Of a stretch of DNA of 21,356 nt, positions 1 through 9,055 are shown piece after piece. The notes below the pieces were generated by a model. That model was given only the letters and a program-made list of their open reading frames with translations, was not told the DNA's origin and ran no database searches. How positions within the stretch are numbered: position 1 is the stretch's first letter; each line of letters begins with the position of its first letter. Both the position numbers and the translations under genes were made by a program. Source of the stretch: CAWEEP01 sp963808125 (GTDB lineage: Bacteria; Chloroflexota; Dormibacteria; Aeolococcales; Aeolococcaceae); NCBI GenBank assembly GCA_963808125.1, contig CAWEEP010000012.1:1-21356 (forward strand), in the 5' to 3' direction.

Positions 1-2683
1 GTAACTGCCCACGGCCAGGGTCCCCGTGGAGCAGGAGGCGGCTCCCGAGGAGACCGAACCGGAGCACAGGATCGTGCCGCCCGAGGTGAAGGTGACCGAG
101 CCCGTGGCGCCCGAGGGGAGACCCGTCGCCGCCAGCAAGACCGAGGTGCCGTAACTGGCGGACGGTGGGGTTGCCGAGACGGCGACCGTCGCCGCCGCCG
201 GGTCATCGGCGGCGAAGCTCGTCGACGCCGACGAGCCCGTGTGGTTCGTGTCGCCGGAGTACGTCGCCGTGACCGCGTAGCCGCCCGGAGCCAGGATACC
301 CGTCGTGCAGGACGCGGCACCCGCGTTCACCGAGCCGGCGCAGAAGGTGTTCCACCCGAGGTGAGGGTGAAGGTGACGGTGCCCGTCGCGGCGGTGGAGA
401 GGCTCGCGGCGGAGAGCGTCACCGCGTTGCCGTAGGTGGTGCTGGCCGGGCTCGCCGAGGCGGTGAACGTGCTCGTCGCCTTCGTGATGGTGAAGCTGGT
501 CGTCGCCGTCGAGCCCGTGTAGTCAAGTCACCGGAGTAGGTCGCGGTGACCCCGTAGGTGTCAGCGGGCTCCACGGGGCTCGAGCAGGTGGCGGCCCCGG
601 CGCTGACGGACCCAGAGCAGAGGGTTGTCCCGCCCGACGTCAGCGTGAAGGTGACGCTGCCGGTGGCGTCGCCGGCAAGGCCGGACGCGGAGAGGGCCAC
701 CGCGTTGCCGTATGCCGTGCTGGTCGGGTTCGACGACGCGCTGAAGGACGGCGTCGCCTTGGTGATGGCGAAGCTCGTCGACCCCGTCGATGCGGCGTAG
801 TTCGTGTCACCGGAGTACGTCGCCGTCACCGTGTACGCGGCGACGGCGAGGGAGCCGGCCGTTGAGCACGACGCCGAACCCGATGCGACCGTCGCCGTGC
901 ACAGCGTGGTCCCCCCGGCGGTGAAGATGACCGTCCCAGTGGCGGCAGACGGCAGCGCCGTCGCCATGAGGGTGACCGAGCTCCCATGGGTAGTGCTGGT
1001 CGGGCTCGCCGAGGCGGTGAAGGACGACGGTGCCTCGGTGACGGTGAAGCTCGTCGTCACGGTCGATCCAGTGAAGTTCGTGTCGCCCCCGTAGGTCGCC
1101 GTGACCCCGTTGGTGCCGGCGGGTTCCACCGGGATGACACAGGAGGCGGCCCCGGCGCTGACCGACGCGGAGCAGAGCGTGGTGCCGCCCGACGCCAGGG
1201 TGAAGATCACCGTCCCGGTGGCGGCGGTGGGCAGGCTCGCGGCCGACAGCGTCACCGTGCTGCCGTACGCGGCGCTCGCCGGGCTGGCAGAGGCGGTCAC
1301 CGCTGTCGCCGCCTTGGTGATGGTGAAAGCGGTCGTGGCTGTGGACCCCGTAAAGTTCGCGTCACCCGCGTAACTGGCGGTGACGCCGTAGATCCCAGCG
1401 ACCTCCACCGGGCTGGCGCAGCTGGCGGCTCCGGCGCTGACGGACCCGGAGCAGAGCGTCGTCCCGCTCGAGGTGAGGGTGAAGGTCACCGTGCCGGTGG
1501 CGGCGATGGGAAGGCTCCCGGCGGAGAGCGTCACAGTGTTGCCGTACGTGCTGCTGGTCGGGTTCGCCGAGGCGGTGATGGTGGTCGTCGCCTTCGTGAT
1601 CGTGAAGGTCGTCGTCCCCGTCGCACCGCTGTAGTTGAAGTCACCCGAGTATGTCGCCGTCACCCCGTGGGGGCCGGCGACCTCCACCGGGGTCGAGCAG
1701 GAGGCGGCTCCCGCGCTGACCGTCCCGGAGCAGAGCGTCGTCCCGCCGGTCGTCACGGCGAAGGTGACCGTGCCCGTCGCGTCGGAGGAAAGGCCGGACG
1801 CGGAGAGGGTCACCGTGTTGCCGTACGTCGTGCTGGCCGGGCTGGCGCTCGCGGTGAAGGATGGCGCCGCCTTCGTGATGGAGAAGCTCGTCGACGCCGT
1901 CGAGCCTCCGTAGTTGGTGTCGCCCGAGTACGTCGCTGTCACCGCGTAGGCGCCCACCGCGAGCAGCGCCGCGGCCGAGCAGGATGCGGAGCCGGAGCTG
2001 ACCGTTGCCGTGCAGAGCGTGCCGCCTCCGGAGGTGAAGGTCACCGTCCCGGTGGCGGCATTTGCCAGCCCCGCCGCCTTGAGGGTGATGGAGTTCCCGT
2101 GCGTTGTGCTGGTCGGGCTCGCCGAGGCGGTGATGGAAGTGGTGGCCTTGACCACCGTGAAACTCGTCGTCGCGGTCGCCCCGTTGTAATTGGTGTCACC
2201 GGAGTACGTCGCCGTCACCGGGTAATTGCCAAGAGCGACGGTCCCCGTGGAGCAGGAGGCCGTCCCCGAGGATGCGGAGCCAGAGCAGAGCGTGCTGCCC
2301 CCGGAGGTGAAGGTGACGGTGCCCGTGGCCGCTGCCGGCAGCGTCGCGGAGAGGGTGACCGACGTGCCATAGCCCGCACTGGCCGGGCTCGCCGAGGCGG
2401 ACATCGACGGGGTCGCCTTGGTCACCGTGAAGCTGGTCGTCGCCGTCGAGCTCGCGTAGTTGGTGTTCCCGCCATATGTCGCCGTGACTGTGTAGCCCGG
2501 CACCGGCGATACGGTCGTGCACGAGGCCGCCCCCGAGGAGACCGAACCAGAACAGAGCGTCGTGCTTCCGGAGGTGAAGGTCACCGTGCCGGTGGCGTCG
2601 GAAGGCAGGCCGGAGGCCGACAGGGTGACGGAGGTGCCGTAGGTCGAGCTCGACGGGGAGGCCGAGGCGCTGAAGGAGGTCGA
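1..2683 (-). repeat. At least ten tandem Ig-like (Big_3-type) protein repeats of 90-93 codons
   Basis: Reading on the minus strand, repeat units begin at about 2683, 2413, 2143, 1867, 1588, 1309, 1030, 754, 477 and 204, so each unit is about 270-279 bp. The unit pattern is SASP, then YGxxVTLSA, ATGTVTFT, TTLCSGSV, GAASC, VTATYSGDTNY and a closing TSFTITKA. Two cysteines sit 11 residues apart in each unit examined, which suggests one disulfide per domain. Units 4-6 and 8 share a longer VTFTLTSGGTTLC form with a PVE(V/P)A segment, while units 1-3 and 7 lack it, so two sub-types are interspersed. The final unit is cut by the window edge. Confidence 0.9.
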
Positions 2684-4158
2684 GGCCTTGGCCACCGTCA
2701 CCTGGTCCGTCGACGAAGTGGGGTTGGCGTCGTTCGAGGAGACCGTGGCGGAATCCGTCAGAACGCTCGCCCCGAAGCGGACACGGTGACGGGAACGGTG
2801 ATGGCGGAGAGGCTGCTGCCCGCCGACAGCGGACCCGGATTGGTGCAGGTCACCACCTGCCCGGATATGGAGCACGACCACCCCGTGCCACCGAGGCCGG
2901 TGCTCACCGGCGTCTCTCCGGTCGGCACCGTGTCGGTCATGGTGACGGTGTCGTTCTCGGTCCCGCCGGTGCCACTGTTGCCGACGGTGACGCTGTAGTC
3001 CATTGTCGAACCGTGGGCCGGGGCGTTGGAGGCGTTGTTGGTGATCGAGGCCGTGAGCTGCGGCGGGGCCGTGCCGGTGGCGGTGCTGGCCGTCACCATG
3101 TTGACCTCGTGGTAGTCGTACGAACCCCCGGTCGATCCCACCCAGCCGAAGGTGAGCTGGTAGGGGATGCCGGTGCTGCTGTTGATCCACGACGAGGGGA
3201 AGGCGCTGGTGTTGGCCAGGACAGTGTTGTTCGCCGTGGTCGGCAGCGTGCCGGTGAGCTTCTTCTGCGATCCGCCGATGGGGGTGAAGGCGACCTCGAA
3301 CGAATCCGCTGCGACGCTCAGTCCCGAGGTTGTGGTGATGGTCGAACTCGTCGGGTTGATGACCACCTCGACCGGAACCTTCGAGCTGGATCGCGTCCCG
3401 CCGGAGCCGCCGTCGAGGGTTCCCGCGCCGCCGCTCGGCTCGGTGCTGGCGAGGATGCAGTAGCCGACCGTGCCGTTGCCGGGGCCGCGCACGGTGATGT
3501 TATTGGCGAAGGCCTTGCTGCTGCTCCAGCCGGGGTTGCTGCAGCCGCTTCCCTCGACGGTGTCATTGGAGAAGTTGCCGTACACGTCGATGCCGATGCC
3601 GAGGTACCCTTCGCTGAGGCCGGCGGTGGATCCGGTGCCGCTAGCCGCGTACCCCAAGGAGCCTCCCGCCTGGCCGATCGAGGCCGGCGGAGCGGGATCG
3701 GAGGGGTTGGCGGCGGCGAGGAAGAAGCCGATGCCGTCAGCGCCGTTGCCGCCGTACTGGTAGGTGTCGAACACGGCGTCGATGCCGTCGGTGGCCGGGA
3801 CGCTGACGGAGTAGGCGACGCCGCCCTCCTCACCGCCGGTGTCGGCGGTGAGGCGGAGAGCGCCGCTCCCGGCCGGATCCGGGGTCGACAGGCCGCAGCC
3901 CTTGATGGGCGTCTGCGCCGTGCTGGTCCCAGCCGTCAGGCAGGCGACATTGGTCCCCGCCGGGGCGTTCGGCAGCACCCACTCGGACGAGGCTGTGGTG
4001 GTGTTGGTGAAGGGCTCGTTGACGAGCTGCGTGGACCCGGCCGTGACCGTCTGGGGGAAGACGCCGGAGAGCGCCGCCACCGCCACGGCAACAGCCAGCC
4101 CGGTGGCGACCGAGCGCGCCGCCCTGCCGCCCGAAAGAGATTTCCCCGGCATGGGCAT
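1..4158 (-). CDS. Large secreted lectin/DUF11/Ig-like repeat protein (3' end beyond window, frameshifted)
   Basis: This gene encodes an exported, probably surface or extracellular, adhesin-like protein. It starts at the ATG at 4158 (a second ATG lies two codons later). Residues 1-40 form a signal peptide: a basic start, a hydrophobic LAVAVAVAAL core and a likely cut after TVTA. Residues of roughly 42-355 resemble bacterial L-type lectin domains, with GADGIGFFLA, GGSLGYA and EGYLGIGIDVYGNFS. Residues about 360-463 look like a DUF11 domain (DYSVTVGNSG, VTMTDTVP). At least ten Ig-like repeats then run off the left edge. Apparent single-base deletions near 2770, 527 and 345 break the frame, but each side continues the same repeat pattern, so I read them as sequence errors. 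No anchor is visible because the C-terminus is outside the window. The ligand is unknown. The domain architecture is confident and the role is inferred. Confidence 0.85.
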
Positions 4159-4165
4159 GGGGTGG

Positions 4166-4209
4166 AAGCTATCACCGGTCCCGTCACGTCCCAGTGATGT
4201 GCTGTGACG
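4166..4209 (-). promoter_or_regulatory. Probable leaderless promoter and inverted repeat upstream of the lectin gene
   Basis: On the minus strand a TAGCTT hexamer (4171-4166), matching the TANNNT -10 pattern, ends only 7 nt before the ATG at 4158. That spacing implies a leaderless or nearly leaderless transcript, and no Shine-Dalgarno sequence is present. Just upstream, CGTCAC (4182-4187) and GTGACG (4204-4209) form a perfect 6-bp inverted repeat 16 nt apart, placed where a -35 element or operator would lie. The same elements occur in the other arm at 20787-20830, so they are not errors. No convincing -35 hexamer is visible. Confidence 0.45.
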
Positions 4210-4310
4210 AAGTCGGGCGGGAGGGCCGTGACGTCTCTCATCCCTGTCGCGGCGACTGCGGGGACCGGCGGCGCGTCGGTCACCAGAGCCTCGCCCCCGG
4301 CGTTGCCCGC

Positions 4311-4316
4311 TACGCT
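4311..4316 (+). promoter_or_regulatory. Candidate -10 box for a leaderless DUF429 transcript
   Basis: TACGCT fits the TANNNT pattern and lies 9 nt before the ATG at 4326, which would place transcription initiation at or next to the start codon. There is no purine-rich ribosome binding site between them and no clear -35 element. The element is conserved in the right-arm copy. Confidence 0.4.
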
Positions 4317-4325
4317 GGGGACGCC

Positions 4326-4975
4326 ATGCCGGCCTCCGTCATCGCGCTGGGCATCGACGTGGGGGCCAGCGTCGTCCATTGCGTCGGCATCGACGGAGAG
4401 GGTAGGCCGGTGGTCTGCGAGGCACTCGGCCTCGCTACCCTGGACCATTTCCTGTGGCGCCTTCCCCGAGGTCTTGTTGTCGCCGTGGACGCGCCGGACC
4501 GGCTCAGCACCGGCCCCCACCGGGACGACCTGTCACTGTCCCGGAAGTTCCGGCCGGCCCGCTGCGGCGAGATCGCCCTGGGCAGGCAGGAGGGATACTG
4601 GGTCGCCTGGGTGACGCCGCTTCCCGGTGAACCCGTTCCGGGTTGGATGGATACCGGCTTCGAGGTGCACCGCCGAGCAATCACCGCCGGTCTCAGGCCG
4701 ATCGAGGTCTATCCCCACGCCGCCTTCCGCCGGCTGAACGGCGGGACGAACCCCCGAAGAAGACGACGTCCGCCGGCGTCCGGGCACGGGCCGACCTGCT
4801 CCGGGATGCCGGCGTCGTCGAGCCGGCCCTCCTCATGTGAAGCCACGACGGTCTGGACGCGGCGGCGGCGGCGGTGGTGGCGCGGGACGCCGTACGCCGG
4901 ACCGCCCGGGAGGTCATCTGCGGACACGACGGGTCGGCGATCTGGCTTCGTGCCCCGCCACCGCCCGCGGGCTGA
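4326..4975 (+). pseudogene. DUF429 (predicted RNase H-fold nuclease) gene with shared frameshift and in-frame stop
   Basis: The product resembles the DUF429 family, a predicted RNase H-fold nuclease group without a firmly assigned substrate. The N-terminus has the beta strand with an Asp (ALGIDVGASVVHC), then AVDAPDRLST and the family-typical IEVYPHAAFRRLNGG. The frame then shifts at the C run near 4751; the +1 frame continues PPKKTTSAGVRARADLL, and a TGA at 4838-4840 interrupts it before the expected SHDGLDAAAAAVVARDAV segment and the stop at 4973-4975. Restored length is about 216 residues. The right arm has the same frameshift and the same TGA, unlike almost all other lesions here, so this may be a true pseudogene or a systematic error. 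It is divergent from the lectin gene and convergent with the aldo/keto reductase gene, 27 nt away. Confidence 0.7.
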
Positions 4976-5002
4976 TCCCGGGGACGCGCCCGGCGGGCCG
5001 GC

Positions 5003-6013
5003 TCAGCGGCCGAGGACCTCGTCGATGCGGGTGAGCTGCGCCACCGACAGCGGTCCGTGGCGGAGCGCCCCCACGTTCTCCTCCACCTGCTCCACAGTCT
5101 TGAAGCCGGGGATGGGGATGGTGACCGGGCTGCGCGCCCAGAGCCAGGCCAGCGCCCCCTGGGCCAGGGTCCTCCCCGAGTCGGAGAGGATCTCCCGCAG
5201 AGCGTCGAGCTTCGCCAGCCACGGCGCCTGCGCGCTGCCGTCAGGGCCGAACATGTCGCCCCAGCCGAGCTCGATGGCCTGCGCCCTCCAGTCGTCGGCG
5301 GGCAGACGGGACGCGGACGAGTACTTGCCGCTCAGGAATCCCGACGCCAGCGGGCTTCGGATGATCGCGGCCATGGAGCTGGTCTCGCAGAGGGCCACGA
5401 GTTGGGGGGCGTCCTGGAGGACATTGCAGGCGAACTGGAGCGCGGTGCAGGTGCCCCGCTCGGCCCAGCGCGCGGCCTGGGCCGCGACATCGGCGCTCCA
5501 ACCGAAACTGCGGATCACTCCCTCCCGCTGGAGGTTCTCCAGTTCCTCCACCACGCTGTCGGACTGGGCCTGCTCGAGGCTGCCGACGTGGAGCTGGTAG
5601 AGGTCGATGGCCTCTCTCCCCAGGCGCCGGAGCGAGGCGTGGCAGGCGCCGCGGATGTAAGCCGGGCTCACGTCCATGCCGCGCCCGTGACGGCTGCCGT
5701 CGTCGTCGAAGGTGAAACCGAACTTGGTGGCGATGACGACCTCGTCCATATGACCGGCCAGCGCCACGGCCAGCACCCTCTCGCTGTGGCCCGCCCCGTA
5801 GACGTCGGCGGTGTCGAACAGGGTGACGCCGAGGTCGAAGCCGCGCTGGATCGCCCGCACGGACGCCGAGTCGTCCACCTCGCCCCAGCCGATGGTGCGG
5901 CCGTCCTCGCCCTTCGTCGGTCCGCCGATGGCCCAGCAACCCAGGCCGAGAGCACTGACCTCGATGCCGGAGCGGCCCAGGGTCCGGGTCGTCAGCGCGG
6001 ATGGAGACGTCAT
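5003..6013 (-). CDS. Aldo/keto reductase (intact copy)
   Basis: This 336-residue protein is a complete aldo/keto reductase, an NAD(P)H-dependent cytoplasmic TIM-barrel oxidoreductase reducing aldehydes or ketones. It opens with TLGRSGIEVSALGLGCW, and the catalytic tetrad is recognisable as Asp67 and Tyr72 (FDTADVYGAG), Lys97 (IATKFGF) and His142 (YQLHVGS). The C-terminal SPVTIPIPGFKTVEQVEENV matches the cofactor-binding end of the family. The ATG at 6013 is supported by AAGGAGG 5 nt upstream. It lies 18 nt downstream of the S51-like gene, so the two are probably cotranscribed as the last genes of an operon with the RpiB-like gene. The substrate cannot be inferred. This arm carries the intact version; the right-arm copy is frameshifted. 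Confidence 0.95.
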   Translation of the reverse strand: MTSPSALTTRTLGRSGIEVSALGLGCWAIGGPTKGEDGRTIGWGEVDDSASVRAIQRGFDLGVTLFDTADVYGAGHSERVLAVALAGHMDEVVIATKFGFTFDDDGSRHGRGMDVSPAYIRGACHASLRRLGREAIDLYQLHVGSLEQAQSDSVVEELENLQREGVIRSFGWSADVAAQAARWAERGTCTALQFACNVLQDAPQLVALCETSSMAAIIRSPLASGFLSGKYSSASRLPADDWRAQAIELGWGDMFGPDGSAQAPWLAKLDALREILSDSGRTLAQGALAWLWARSPVTIPIPGFKTVEQVEENVGALRHGPLSVAQLTRIDEVLGR

Positions 6014-6018
6014 CGCAA

Positions 6019-6025
6019 CCTCCTT
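6019..6025 (-). promoter_or_regulatory. Ribosome binding site of the aldo/keto reductase gene
   Basis: The minus strand reads AAGGAGG, 5 nt before the ATG at 6013. It is the strongest Shine-Dalgarno sequence in the window and fixes the reductase start. It is repeated at 18973-18979 in the right arm. Confidence 0.8.
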
Positions 6026-6031
6026 GTTCCG

Positions 6032-7317
6032 TCAGCCGGGAGCGTCGGCCAGTTCCCAGCCGCTCTCCTCGCCCTGGTGGCCGTCGCGGACCTCGATGCG
6101 GCAGCCGGCGAGGAGCTGGCGAAGACGGTCGGCATCGTCGAAGCGGCGCTCCCCCCGCCATTGCCGCCGCAGTGCAAGGACGGCGTCGACCAGCGGTGCC
6201 ACCCGTTCGCGCGGGTCGGCCGCACCGTCGACGGCGACCTCACCGAGCCGGGTCACCATGCGCCGCAGGACGCGCCGTGCCTGGTCGCGCTCGTCGCCGG
6301 AGAAGGTCTCGCCGGACCACTCCGCCATCGTCGTGTCGAGGGCGAGGACGGCCGCGACCATCGCCGCGACGTCGCGACGGTCACGAGCGCGGTCGAATTC
6401 CTCCTGACGTTCGCCGACCAATGACAGGAAGGGTTCCGCCCGGTCGACGGTCTCGGACGGTGCCGGAGCCCGGTCAGGAGCCGGAGGGCGAGCCGCGGAC
6501 AGGGCGCCGCCGGCGAGCATCGCGCGCAGCTCGCCGAGAGAGATGGAGGTGCCGGCGGGGAGACCTGACTCGGCGCCGCCACGTCGACCACGACCTGCCC
6601 CCGACCCCGCACCTCGACCCGCCCCGCGCCGAGGTCGAGGATGAGGGCGGTGTGCTCGTCCACCCCGAGGATGGCCGATCCCTCGGGGAGCATGAACTCG
6701 AGGCGAGAGAGGCGGGATTCGCCCATGTAGCAGTACCGGGTGTCGTGCGTTCCACCTTCCGCGTTGTCCCAATGGGTGATGACCGCTGCGCGAATGCCCG
6801 CCACGCTCAGCAGATCGAGACCATCGAGCCAGTGGACCGCCTCGCCCACCTTGTAGATCTCGTAGACGGGCAGCGAGACGATGCCCAGGGTGATGGCCGC
6901 GGCTGAGGCGAGGGTGACGCAGCCGCCCCGCTCCAGCTTCTCCTGGAGGAGCCGCGGAATCTCTGTCTGCCGCCATTGGCGGAGTGTGTAGCTCGGGCTC
7001 CCCGGACCGGAGAAGACGTAGTCCGCATCGTGGATGCGGCTGTAGGCGGCCTCAAGCTCCACCTCGGAAGCGGTCTCGGCACGGCGCAGGCTGGCCAGCT
7101 CGATGGGGTGCCCGATGGAGTGGCGGAAGTGCTCCTTTCGGCCTTGACGACCAGCTCATCCGCGTTCTCCTGGAAGCCGAAGGGTGTGTCGGAAGAAGCG
7201 CCACCGTTACACTACGCCGCCGACCCGCTCGATGAGATCCCGGTGCACCGGCGCCATCGTGGGCGGTCTAGCCGACCCCATGATGCAGAGGAGGCGAGGG
7301 GTGGTCACGGTCTCCAT
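6032..7317 (-). CDS. Peptidase S51/GATase1-like protein with CysS/YqeB-type C-terminal domain (frameshifted)
   Basis: The start at 7317 gives METVTTPRLLCIMG. Combining both arms, the next residues read MGSGETAPTMAPVHRDLIER, then DTPFGFQENADELVVKA, characteristic of a family of S51-like (cyanophycinase-related, class I amidotransferase fold) proteins. Further on are GPGSPSYTLRQW, the nucleophile-elbow-like TLASAAAITLG, YEIYKVGEAVHWLDGLDLL, HWDNAEGGTHDTRYCYMGE and GVDEHTALILDLG. The last 110 residues or so (ALDTTMAEW, then ALRRQWRGERRFDDADRLRQ and a closing IEVRD with GWEL) resemble the C-terminal domain of cysteinyl-tRNA synthetase. The reconstructed length is about 428 residues. Frameshifts near 7130-7230 and about 6580 are arm-specific. 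It lies 51 nt after the RpiB-like gene and 18 nt before the reductase. The substrate is unknown; a hydrolase or amidotransferase activity is only inferred. Confidence 0.75.
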
Positions 7318-7368
7318 GCTACCTATCAGGCGGCCCGGCCCGGCTCACCGCGTGGTGGCGCCCTGAGC

Positions 7369-7845
7369 TCAGGAAGCGGTCGGTCCAGAACGGTAGCGGC
7401 GCTCCATGGCGGCCACCCGCTCGATGTTCGCAGCCTCTTCAGGATCCACCCCCTCCGTGTCCAGGAAGGCGTCGACGATGCGCAGGGCCAGTTCCGGGGT
7501 GCCGTGCACAAGGCCGAGGGCGAGAACGTTGGCGCCATTCCACCGCCGCGCCGCCCGCGCTGTCTCCTCGTCGCCGCAGAGCGCCGCACGCACACCGCCG
7601 GGGACCTTGTTCGCTGCGATGCTGACGCCGGTTCCCGTCCAGCAACAGACAACTCCGGCGTCGACCGCGCCCTGCGCCACCAGCCTGGCCACCTGGTCCG
7701 CCGCCTCCGGCCACGGCGTGGGGTCCCCGACGACCGCCCCGCAGCGGATCACCGCCATCCCCCGATCCTCCAGATGAGCGGCGACGCTCTCCGCGATGTC
7801 GTGACGTGTGTCGCTGCCGACGGCGACCCGGGCAGTGGGTGGCAC
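7369..7845 (-). CDS. RpiB/LacA/LacB-family sugar-phosphate isomerase
   Basis: This 158-residue protein belongs to the RpiB/LacAB family, which interconverts aldose and ketose phosphates such as ribose 5-phosphate and ribulose 5-phosphate in the cytoplasm. The family signature is clear: CCWTGTGVSIAANKVPG contains the active-site Cys and the phosphate-binding GTGxSIAANK loop, followed by RAALC and ARRWNGANVLALG. The length fits the family. The N-terminus reads VAVGSDTRHDIAES in place of the usual SDHAG motif, so substrate preference may differ from canonical RpiB. GTG at 7845 is the only good start in frame. It begins 7 nt from the divergent queG start and heads an apparent operon with the S51-like and reductase genes. 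This arm is intact; it contains one extra Gly codon (VPGGVRA) relative to the other arm. Confidence 0.85.
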   Translation of the reverse strand: MPPTARVAVGSDTRHDIAESVAAHLEDRGMAVIRCGAVVGDPTPWPEAADQVARLVAQGAVDAGVVCCWTGTGVSIAANKVPGGVRAALCGDEETARAARRWNGANVLALGLVHGTPELALRIVDAFLDTEGVDPEEAANIERVAAMERRYRSGPTAS

Positions 7846-7852
7846 GCCTTCG

Positions 7853-9032
7853 ATGGGTACGGCGCACGATGGAGGGGTGTTCCCCGTCGAAGTCCCCTCG
7901 GACAGCACCAGGTCACCGGCGTTCCCGGGCCGCCCGCCAGCGCGGGGGACGCGCCTGCGCGCGGCGCTGGGCGACGAGGCCAGACGGCTCGGTTTCAGCG
8001 GATTCGGCGTGGCGCGGGTGCGACCCTTCCGGCGGGCGCGGCAGAGAGGGCTCCGGGCCATCGCGCAGGGGCGGATGGCGGGGATGGCCTGGTTCACGCC
8101 GGAGCGGGTGGACGCGGCGGCCGACCTCGGGCGGCGGTATCCGTGGGCGCGCTCGATCGTGTCGCTGGCATTTCCTTATCCGCCCGCCGGAGGCTCCGGC
8201 CGCGCCATCCCGGAGGCAGAACCCGGACGGGCCCGCGGCCGGTTCGCAGCGTACGCCTGTCTCGACGGCGGAGCCGGCCCGATCGACTATCACGATCTGG
8301 TGTCGGGCCGGTGCGCCGCGCTGGAGTCGTGGCTGCGAACCTGCGTGCCCGACCTGCGCGCCAAGCGTTTCGTGGATCACGGCCGGGCCATGGATCGCGC
8401 CATCGCCGAGCGGGCCGGGGTCGGGTTCGCCGGCAAGTCCGCGGCCCTGATCACGCCGGCGGCCGGCTCCTACGTCCTGCTGGCCGAGATTCTCCTCAGC
8501 GCGCCGCTACCCCCGACGGCGCCATCACGGCGCGAATGCGGGACGTGTCGCGCCTGCCTGGCCGCCTGCCCCCGGAGCCTCGTCGCCCCCGGCGTCGTCG
8601 TGCGAGGCGTTGCATCAGCTATCTCACCATCGAGCACCGAGGCCAGTCCCCGACGAGCTCCGCCCCCTCCTCGGCACCTGGGCCTTCGGCTGCGACGTCT
8701 GCCAGGAGTCCTGTCCCGTCAACACGCGGCTCGCTCCGGCCCCGCTCGCGACGGGGAGTGGCACGACCTCCCAGGGCCCCGTGCCGCACCGAGACCTGGT
8801 GGAGTGTCTGGATCTGGATGAGGCGGGATTCGCCGGCCGCTTCCGGCCCACGGCGGTGTGGCGGGCCGGGCGAGCCGAACTCGCCCGCAATTGCGCCATC
8901 GCCCTCGGCAACGCGGGAGATCCGCTGGCCCTGCCGGCGCTGCGGCGAGTGGCCGCCGCGGACCCGGACGCGACCGTGCGCGACGCCGCGCGGTGGTCGG
9001 TGGAGCAACGCTCGGCCTCCCGCTTACCATCG
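7853..9032 (+). CDS. queG: Epoxyqueuosine reductase QueG (frameshifted near 8590-8650)
   Basis: QueG reduces epoxyqueuosine to queuosine at the wobble position of GUN-anticodon tRNAs, using cobalamin and two [4Fe-4S] clusters. The N-terminal part includes LGFSGFGVARVRPF, GRMAGMAWFTPERV and KRFVDHGRAMDRAIAERAGVGFAGKS. The ferredoxin-like cluster region has CGTCRACLAACP and, after a disturbed stretch, RRCISYLTIEHRG and LLGTWAFGCDVCQESCPVN. The C-terminal region (ARNCAIALGNAGDPLALPAL) is HEAT-like, as in many QueG proteins. Single-base errors break the frame around 8590 and 8640. The normal stop (TAG in the right arm) reads TCG at 9030-9032 here, so this copy would run on. ATG 7853 is the furthest plausible start; GTG 7877, in frame, is an alternative. 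A udp-like gene follows 23 nt downstream on the same strand. Confidence 0.88.
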
Positions 9033-9055
9033 GCCGCTGTAGATTTCCCGCCATC

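Noticed and set aside
986..2998. Long plus-strand open frame of about 670 codons across the Ig-repeat region
   Set aside because: It is antisense to the repeats, is composed mostly of Arg, Gly and Ala, and has no domain pattern. Long antisense frames are expected opposite GC-rich repetitive coding sequence.
4976..5002. GC-rich palindrome between the DUF429 and reductase stops as a bidirectional terminator
   Set aside because: The stem is very short with almost no loop and no T tract on either strand, so it cannot be told apart from background GC-rich sequence.
6976..9042. Plus-strand open frame of about 690 codons spanning the S51-like, RpiB-like and queG genes
   Set aside because: It crosses three recognised genes in wrong frames and merges into the QueG frame only at its end. 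Arg-rich composition marks it as a GC-driven shadow.
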